Positions 57,316-64,000 of a DNA stretch of 64,000 nucleotides are shown here, in pieces. Numbering within the stretch: the first letter of the stretch is position 1; each line of letters starts with the position of its first letter. The position numbers were made by a program, and so were the translations under genes. Source of the DNA: Polytrichum commune (Eukaryota; Streptophyta; Polytrichopsida; Polytrichales; Polytrichaceae); NCBI GenBank assembly GCA_950295325.1, contig OX485806.1:41356001-41420000 (forward strand), read 5' to 3'. Under the pieces are notes generated by a model that worked only from the letters and a program-made list of their open reading frames with translations, had not been told where the DNA came from and made no database searches.

Positions 57316-60300
57316 ATGGCCACAAGAATGCGGCGAGTGATGATGCTCTTGAAACGAAGTGCATATGAGTTGTACGTGGCGCGGCATCAAGACCCGAACA
57401 TCACCCGACTGCTCTCGCAACCTCAGGTGCGTCAAGATTTGTCACATTCATGAAGTAGAGCATGAATGGTATCTTGAATTTTGATCCAGCAGCTGCTGCA
57501 GTAGAATGTGTTCCTAATTTGTAAGCCATAAACTCTTCTCTTGTCATCACCTTTTGAAGCATTTCAGTCTTGAGGAGAGGATATCCTTAAGGCAATCTAG
57601 GTTTGCAACTGGTTCAGTTAATCCATTATTGTCAGGATTGTCACATTGCTGGAGTGGAGCATGATTATGGGATGATTGTTCAGCCGAATTTCATTTTCAA
57701 CAGCTGCTGTAGATTGGTTTTCTAATTGTAAGGCATAAACCTTTCCCTCGTGAACAGCTCCTGAAGTATTTAAGTCTTGAGGAGAGGATATCTTTATTGC
57801 AATCTAGGTTTGGAACTGGTTCACATTGATGAAGTAGAGCATGAATGTTATCTTGAATTTCGATTCATCAGCTAATGGCTTACTAGTTGTAAGCCATAAA
57901 CTCTCCTCTTGTCAACAAGTTCAGAGGATATCCTTAACGCAATGTAGGTTTGGAATTGGTTCGATTAGTTCTTTATTTTCATGCTTGTCACATTGATGAA
58001 GCAGAGCATGAATGATCTCCCAAATGTCGATCCGTCAGCTGCATTAGAGTTTTTTCCTAATTGTAAGCCATACGGTCTTCTCTCGTCAACAGATTTTGAC
58101 GCATTGGAATCTTGAGGAGAGGACACCCTTAATGCACTCGAGGTTCAGAACTGGTACAGTTAGTTTATCATTGTCAGGATTGCCACATTGATGAAGGAGA
58201 GTATGATATGTAACTCGTATTTCGAGTCATCACCTACAAAGGGTTTAAGGTTTAGGGGTGTCGCAGTGTTAAGGTTCAAGAATGTTTCTTTCTCTGCAAG
58301 GGTTTGATGTTACAAGCAGATTATATGTAGGTGGTGGGCAACTTACAAGACAGGCACTGCGTGCATGAACGCACTCTTGCAGTGTGCAAAGATGTTCTCA
58401 GTCGTCGATACCAACAAATCAAGTTTGAGATCCATGTTCGGGATGAGTTACATGCTCCTATTCGTGACGTGGACTTGGTGATTACTGTTGGAGGTGATGG
58501 AACTCTTCTACAAGCTAGCCATTATTTGGACAGCTCGTGCCCAGTGTTGGGTGTCAACTCTGATCCCACTCAGACCACTGAGGTTTGTATTAGAAGCTTC
58601 AGCATTATAATCAATTTATGTTCATTGCACAAATCATCCTGATGGATACATCTGTTCAAGTGATAATTTAGCAAATGTGGATACGCACACTTGTCAGGGA
58701 GAATGTAAAACAAAGTTTCAGGAGTTCTTATCAATCCTATTTTTATGAGCAATGTCGGGTGTCCCAGATTCCTATGGGTAATAGTTGGGGCTCAACTTCC
58801 TAACAGCAATTACATGCAATGCTACCCTGAATAAGTATAACGTGTGTCATATAGCAGAAAGCTTCTCTGCAATTTCAAAAGCTTCTTAAGCTGTACTTTT
58901 CTATGTCAAATGGTCACTCGTAAGCCAAAGTGTCACATTGTGAGACATGAATTCTTCAAACCCCTTCTGGTTTTTGTAGATCAGCCCCTAAGAAGGAAGC
59001 TTACAGTCTTCAAAGTTGTATTCTAGGTGAAGAACGATTGAATTAAACCACCTCGAAGTGTTTGAAATACCAAGTTCACCAACAATGAGCTCTAGAGAAC
59101 CACCATGAGTACTTTGATGAGTCAAAGATTGTGAATATCCTTACAAAACTTATGTGATTGATGCCGTAATGCAACCAGATGGTAAATGACCACCAGATGA
59201 ATTTTGGAATTATTGTGTACATACCTCCAAGGCAAGGGCAAAGTAACACTGAAAAGTTTCAGAAAGGTGTTGAAGGACCTTTTTAGTCCTGTTGGTGTTT
59301 ATGGGTGAAATAGAGGCTCAGCAGTTGTTTTGTAGCCCTGTTTCAAAGAGCTCACATTGGCTTCCTCATCTTGCAAGACAGGTGGAGGAGAAGCTTGATG
59401 AATTTGATGCAACTCGGAGTTCAGGCCATCTTTGCGCAGCAACTGCTGACAATTTTGAACAGGTGGATTTGTCTTTACACCCTAGCAGCTAAGGTAGACC
59501 GGTATTTATCCAACATAGCAGTAATCTGGACACCTTTATTGAGTGGTCTGTGGTTAGGTGTGGATCTAAGATTGGACACCAAAAATACATATGTTTTAGA
59601 AGAGATTGGACTACGTGCTCAAAATATGTTAACCATTCTAAGCTTAAAATAGTCAACGTAATCGGGGGGACCTATATGACCATTTAATGAGCACAAGAAT
59701 CTTCACTTTGATAATGAATAAGATATTCATATGCCACCAAAAATCATCAGGAAACTGGCTATGGGCATGATTTGGATTTGCTAACCATCTCGCAGTAATT
59801 GAGTGTTTCACATCCTACAAGAAGTGGCCATTAGAAAGAGTTCACCCCTTAATTGAGGCAGTAGCATGCAGGCAAAGAGACTCCATAATTTATACTAGTG
59901 TCGTTAAACAATGGTAGAGGCCACCAATGCTATGGTATTAGAGGAAACTGGATGTTGATTGTTAAGTTTAAGCTAAGCCTTAATGTTATCTTTGGCTGAT
60001 TTGCTCTTGTAGTTAGTTTGGTATCTGTATTAATCAGTAAGGTAGACGACCTGCATGAGAATCTTCACTTGATTTTGAATAAGATATTCATACTAGCTCT
60101 GAAAATTATGAGGAGAGTGGCTACAGCCTTGATTTGAATTGCTAACAATCTCGTACTAATTGCATGATTCATATCCTAGGAGAAGTGGCTAGTTGGAAAC
60201 TGTAACCATTTAAAACCCATTTACCTCACCTCATATTGTTGCAGATACTTGATGGAATATTGAGTGGAGCTCACAAGCCAGTGGAACTGACCCGAATTGC

Positions 60301-62127
60301 AACATCTATAGATGGTGTCAAGATTGATGCACCCGCTTTGAATGATGTTCTTGTGGCACATCCCAACCCAGCTGCTGTTTCTCGCTGCACTTTCAGGTGC
60401 AAACATTCTCCAGCCCAATGTCTCTAGGACTCAGGGATCTTGCATTTGCCTATTTGGATGGAATGTTTATACTTTTTGTGCCAATTAGGATTTTTTAAAA
60501 ACTTGAGTGGACCATTAGCACTTTACACTAGAACTTGTGAGAGAGCCCTTGACCATTGAAATCTAAAATCTCTTATTGGCGGAAGATGCCGAGACAGTCC
60601 CACTTCACTATACACTAGAGGTAGAGAGCGTAAGGGATCAAAGAAAATCCTGCATGGAGTCCTCCATGGCATGCAATGGATAATGTTCCATTATCCACCA
60701 GATTTTGCATCAAGCCCACTGCAAAGCAGTGGGTTTAAAATCTCACAACCCATCATTTGATGTAACTTATTGTGTAGAAGGGCCTAATAGGATGGTTATG
60801 AAATAGCAATTGGTTGAGAGTCTGGTTACATATGTGTCAATTTCAGTTTTTTCTCATATGGCCCTTGGATGAGTTACAAGGGCCCTCACAATTTGATGGA
60901 AATGGCCCTTGGTCATTTTGTAAATTGGCTTTTAGTTTGAGGATCTCAGTTTCAGTATTGGTAAAGTTGGAAGCCAAATATTTGGAACCTTAGTGTTATC
61001 CTTTCACTCAAGGAGACTTTTCGTTGGGAGTTTGGTCCACTATTATTTCCATTGGTTGTTTTACATACAAGATCAATAGTTGTTTTCCACTTGTAATGCA
61101 TCCTTGGAGATAGTGTTTGAATATGAATGAAGATCAAGCTATTTTGGTTCATTGAGGGTCAAACTCATTTTAGCTCCTCTTGGCATGCCAAAACGAGTTT
61201 GACCCTCGATGAACCAAATTAGAATGGTTTTTGTTCAAACCTCCACACCACTTCCGACCATGCACCAAAAACTTACCAAATCTGGAAGTGTTGTAAGGTA
61301 TGCAAGTGTTATTCGGTTCATTTTTCTTGTTCTTCATCTTCTATTGATCAGATTTACATCTTTACATTGGTGTTGCATCTGCAAATCTATTATGAAACAT
61401 GAACAAAAACCAGACTGAGAATCAGATCTCCCCTGATCTAGTCATTATCACGGAAGTGCACGGTTGTTGATTCTCTAACTGAATACATAGGTCCTCCCAG
61501 TAGTGTTCATTATGAGTAGTGAATAAGATTTGAAGACGGTCTCTAATCTCTTTGAAACATGGGCCTTTATGGTGTTTCTTTGATCCTTGCCTACCCACAC
61601 ACCAATCAAATATAGGTGTCTGATCAAGAAAGGTAACCAAATAATACCCACTTGTGCAAATCAACCAATTTCTGACCAAAGTCATGTTGACCTAGAGGAT
61701 AACTCTACTGTAGGACAAGCTATGTAGTGCAACTTAATCTAATGGTTGTTTTTCCAGTTTACGGTATGAATATGCACATGCGCCTGTCACTCCGTTTATC
61801 CACTCACGCTCGAGCGGGTTGCGAATTTGCACGGCAACGGGGTCAACGGCGGCAATGAAGTCGGCGGGTGGGCTTGTGATGCCTGCATTTTCCACTGATT
61901 TGCAGTACATGGTGAGGGAGCCAAATTGTCCACATGCCAAGCAGGAGAGCTTCATGAAGGGCTTCATAAAGGACAGAAAAATGCTACAGATTTATTGGCG
62001 GTCCAGGCAAGGTACGGTTTATGTTGATGGTTCACATTTATGCCATCCAATTAAATTTGGTAGCACAATTGAATTAACCTCTAGGGCTCCTCCTTTGAAG
62101 ATTTTCATGGGGTCCCTTAAATTTTAA
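57316..62127 (+). CDS. NADK3: NADH kinase (plant NADK3 type)
   Basis: Five exons join in phase: 57316-57426, 58331-58582, 59382-59462, 60245-60396 and 61758-62127, all with GT/AG borders, coding 321 residues, near the length of Arabidopsis NADK3. Landmarks are the GGDGT nucleotide/phosphate loop (91-95), GVNSDP (111-116), FDATRSSGHLCAAT (129-142), ALNDVL (179-184, the conserved N-[DE] of the family) and CTATGSTAA (223-231). Family knowledge: the enzyme phosphorylates NADH (and less well NAD+) to NADPH; plant NADK3 is reported to be peroxisomal. The C-terminus (GSLKF) lacks a canonical SKL-type signal. The N-terminus is short and basic with no obvious plastid peptide. All motifs are intact and no lesion was found. 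Confidence 0.92.
57439..58230 (+). repeat. Tandem repeats in NADK3 intron 1
   Basis: GTCACATTGATGAAGYAGAG-like anchors occur near 57441, 57640, 57821, 57987 and 58182 (spacing 199, 181, 166 and 195). Between them are shared TTGTAAGCCATAAACTCTTC, TTGAGGAGAGGATATCCTTA and GGTTTGGAACTGGTTC-like blocks. About four and a quarter units fill most of the intron. Confidence 0.8.
59493..60240 (+). mobile_element. R2 MITE copies 2 and 3 in NADK3 intron 3
   Basis: 59493-59830 (TAAGGTAGACCGG, GAGTGGTCTGTGGTTAGGTG, ATGACCATTTAATGAGCAC) and 60037-60240 (TAAGGTAGACGACC to CCATTTACCTCA, internally deleted) match the R2 family defined at 36014-36466. The second ends just before the exon 4 acceptor, so the polypyrimidine region of that splice site may be MITE-derived. 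Confidence 0.6.
61060..61300. repeat. Inverted duplication in NADK3 intron 4
   Basis: 61139-61171 and 61190-61221 form a ~33-bp stem (TTTGGTTCAT, GAGGGTCAAACTC) with about four mismatches and an 18-nt loop. Weaker inverted similarity continues for about 80 bp outside (TTCAAACACTATCTCC versus TTCAAACCTCCACACC). Confidence 0.6.
61430..61700 (-). mobile_element. R2 MITE copy, inverted, in NADK3 intron 4
   Basis: Reversed, this shares GATTAGAGACCGTCTTCAAA-like, AGTGTTCATT- and CACACACCAATCAAATA-like blocks with the R2 family. It is strongly diverged. Confidence 0.4.
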
Positions 62128-64000
62128 GAGCTATCCTTCTTTGCAGTACCCTTTCTGTCTCAACAAGCTGTTAAATTTGTTTAAAATTGCTTCTCTTTCT
62201 TTTTGAATCCAAATATATCCCTCTATGTTGACAAATTGAAATAGCAGACAGATTGGAATAGCAGTGATGTGCTCACTATATATTTATCTGTACCATAATC
62301 CTTCAATAGGTTTGATGCAGTCTGTATGCACATTGTGAAATGGACAACATCTCCCTAGACTAATTTCCCTAGACCTCTGATGCTAATTTCAGGGTCAAAT
62401 TGTTCCCCCCCCCCACCCCAAAAAATCTACATCATATAATAGAATTGCCTGCTTTTTCACCTCGGGCAATAGAGGTGGGGCCCCAGCTCAAAGAGGTGCC
62501 TCTAGCCCTGGGCGAAAGGGGCTGAGGCCTTGATTTGGATTTGCCAACCATCTTGTACTAATAGCGTGTTTCACAATTTCGGAGAATTGGGCTAGTCGGA
62601 AAAAGTAACCATTCAAGACCCATCTACCTTACATACAGACTACCGAGGTGGCATGCAACAATGTAGATTATGATGATGGGGTTTCTGAATAGGACAAATA
62701 TGGCATTTGTGGAGTGTATCTTTCGGCTTATCAAGGATTATGATAGCCCTACTCTTCATCAGTTTGTGGAATTGGAAGGGCTTTGGACTAATCAATGCAC
62801 ACTAATAATGTCTCAGTGCAGGTTGAATATGACACATGGTCACACTTAATCTTCATCCTTATTATTTGGAAAACACAACATTAAACTTCTTTGTACGCAG
62901 ATAAATGTCTTGCACTATCATTGTTCACTTTTCCTTTTTTCTTTTTCTTTTGGAAAGAAAAAACCATTCCCCACCTATACCTACCTATTATGTGTACGTT
63001 GTTGAGGAATCACTTCCAATAACCATAACCAAATTAGGAGAGATCCAATTTTCAATCCGATTTTTGTTGATGCTTTATTGTTGATTTGCTAAATGCAACA
63101 TAATTCTTGTTGTGTACATCTAATTGGTAGGTTGGAGAACATGAAAACAAGCCAAATAACACCCGCATACCTTACATTCCAAAAAACTTTGATCACTTCT
63201 AAATTGATGTCTATTTTGTTTTAGGGTCACAAACTGTATTGATATGAGACCCTCACATTGCGGAAAAATACCAAAAAAATCTATGAGATATGCAAAAGTG
63301 TGTTGAATATATATGTCATTCACAACCAAAAATTAGAAGTAGAGCATGTACTGCACACCATTTTACATCAAAAATCGTCAATAATGATCAAGCATTAAAT
63401 ATTGTAGCACATTACATGAGCAAGGCACTCCTATAGAAAATTGGCATACACGTGTGACAACCAAGTATTTGTTTAGGGGCTATTTACTCATTTGTATCTT
63501 ACTCTAATACATTTTTGGATCCTATAATCATTAGAAATCCTACATATCACCATTTCCTCCACCCAATAGATAATTACAATTATAGGATTATGCAATAAAT
63601 TGCACCTTATTTTATTTATAAAAATGGAGTTCCTTCTTTGTTGATATCTGTTACATAAAAAAACATAGCAAAGAGACAAAACGTTTGTACAGTTTGAAGA
63701 TGGCGTGATTATGTAGTTGAGGGAGTTGTGCAAAATAGCAATGGAAAGAGAAAACTACACTAAATATGATATTTAGTTTGACCAATTCTAATTGTCTTCC
63801 TCAATACTTATTGTAACTACAATGTAGTGTCACCAACATTATTTGTCATTCCTTTTAAATTTTTTGGGGGATAGTGGATTTACAATGTTGCAATTACTAT
63901 CACTTATGAAGTGATTTTCAACCAAATTTCAATAAAAGGTGACAATATTTTATCACAAGTTGCTAACAAGAAAAGGTAGGGTTTTAGCCAATGGATGAAC
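62128..64000. other. 3' flank of NADK3 with repeat remnants
   Basis: No gene recognised. It contains a C-run (62407-62417), a partial R2 copy (62520-62635, ending CATCTACCTTA), R3 copy 2 (63050-63210) and a MITE end (CTACACTAAATATGATATTT at 63755) whose other end may lie beyond the window. No poly(A) signal for NADK3 could be fixed. Confidence 0.45.

Overview
The window looks like nuclear DNA of a land plant. The evidence is TTTAGGG-type telomere motifs at three internal sites, genes of plant families with plant-style introns (MOS11, NADH kinase NADK3, an organellar SSB of the OSB family, an SRP54-M/SEC-C protein) and a decayed PPR-DYW gene. Genes are far apart and most of the sequence is AT-rich decayed repeat, so the genome is probably large. 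The DNA transposons (Tc1 with DD34E, pogo/Tigger, hAT) and the DYW relic would suit a seed-free plant, but that is inference and the species is not identified.

Layout. 1-7810: gene-poor, with an interstitial telomere tract, hairpins, a small MITE and a 1.9-kb element with TTA target duplications. 7990-9778: MOS11-like gene with a 5'UTR intron. 11041-11417: two possible exons of an unrecognised gene. 15750-18270: Tc1/mariner element with roughly 0.54-kb inverted repeats and a broken transposase. 19870-23478: five-exon SRP54-M-like/SEC-C gene with a uORF-bearing leader and 5'UTR intron. 24512-25180: Tigger relic. 25230-28500: LTR-retrotransposon-like non-coding sequence with a ~178-bp array and a tRNA-derived SINE. 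28753-32087: OSB-like gene, partly resolved, whose intron holds two 5S-rRNA-derived units. 34341-35880: PPR-DYW pseudogene. 37969-41391: two closely related Tigger elements 127 bp apart. 44830-56520: nested pile of LINE fragments (RNase H-like and C-terminal endonuclease-like), a TTA-flanked MITE, a complete-ended hAT element (49781-53171, 8-bp duplication) and LTR-like DNA. 57316-62127: intact five-exon NADK3 gene. 62128-64000: repeat remnants.

The host genes show no operon-like or pathway link to each other. NADK3 and the SRP54-M/SEC-C gene give complete exon chains with consistent splice phases, and MOS11 is one open exon. In all three, the first intron is largely made of diverged local tandem repeats. 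Units of about 165-200 bp recur in two of these introns, in the Tc1 ends and in the 26.1-kb array. I found no tRNA gene, intact rRNA gene, CRISPR array or organellar gene.
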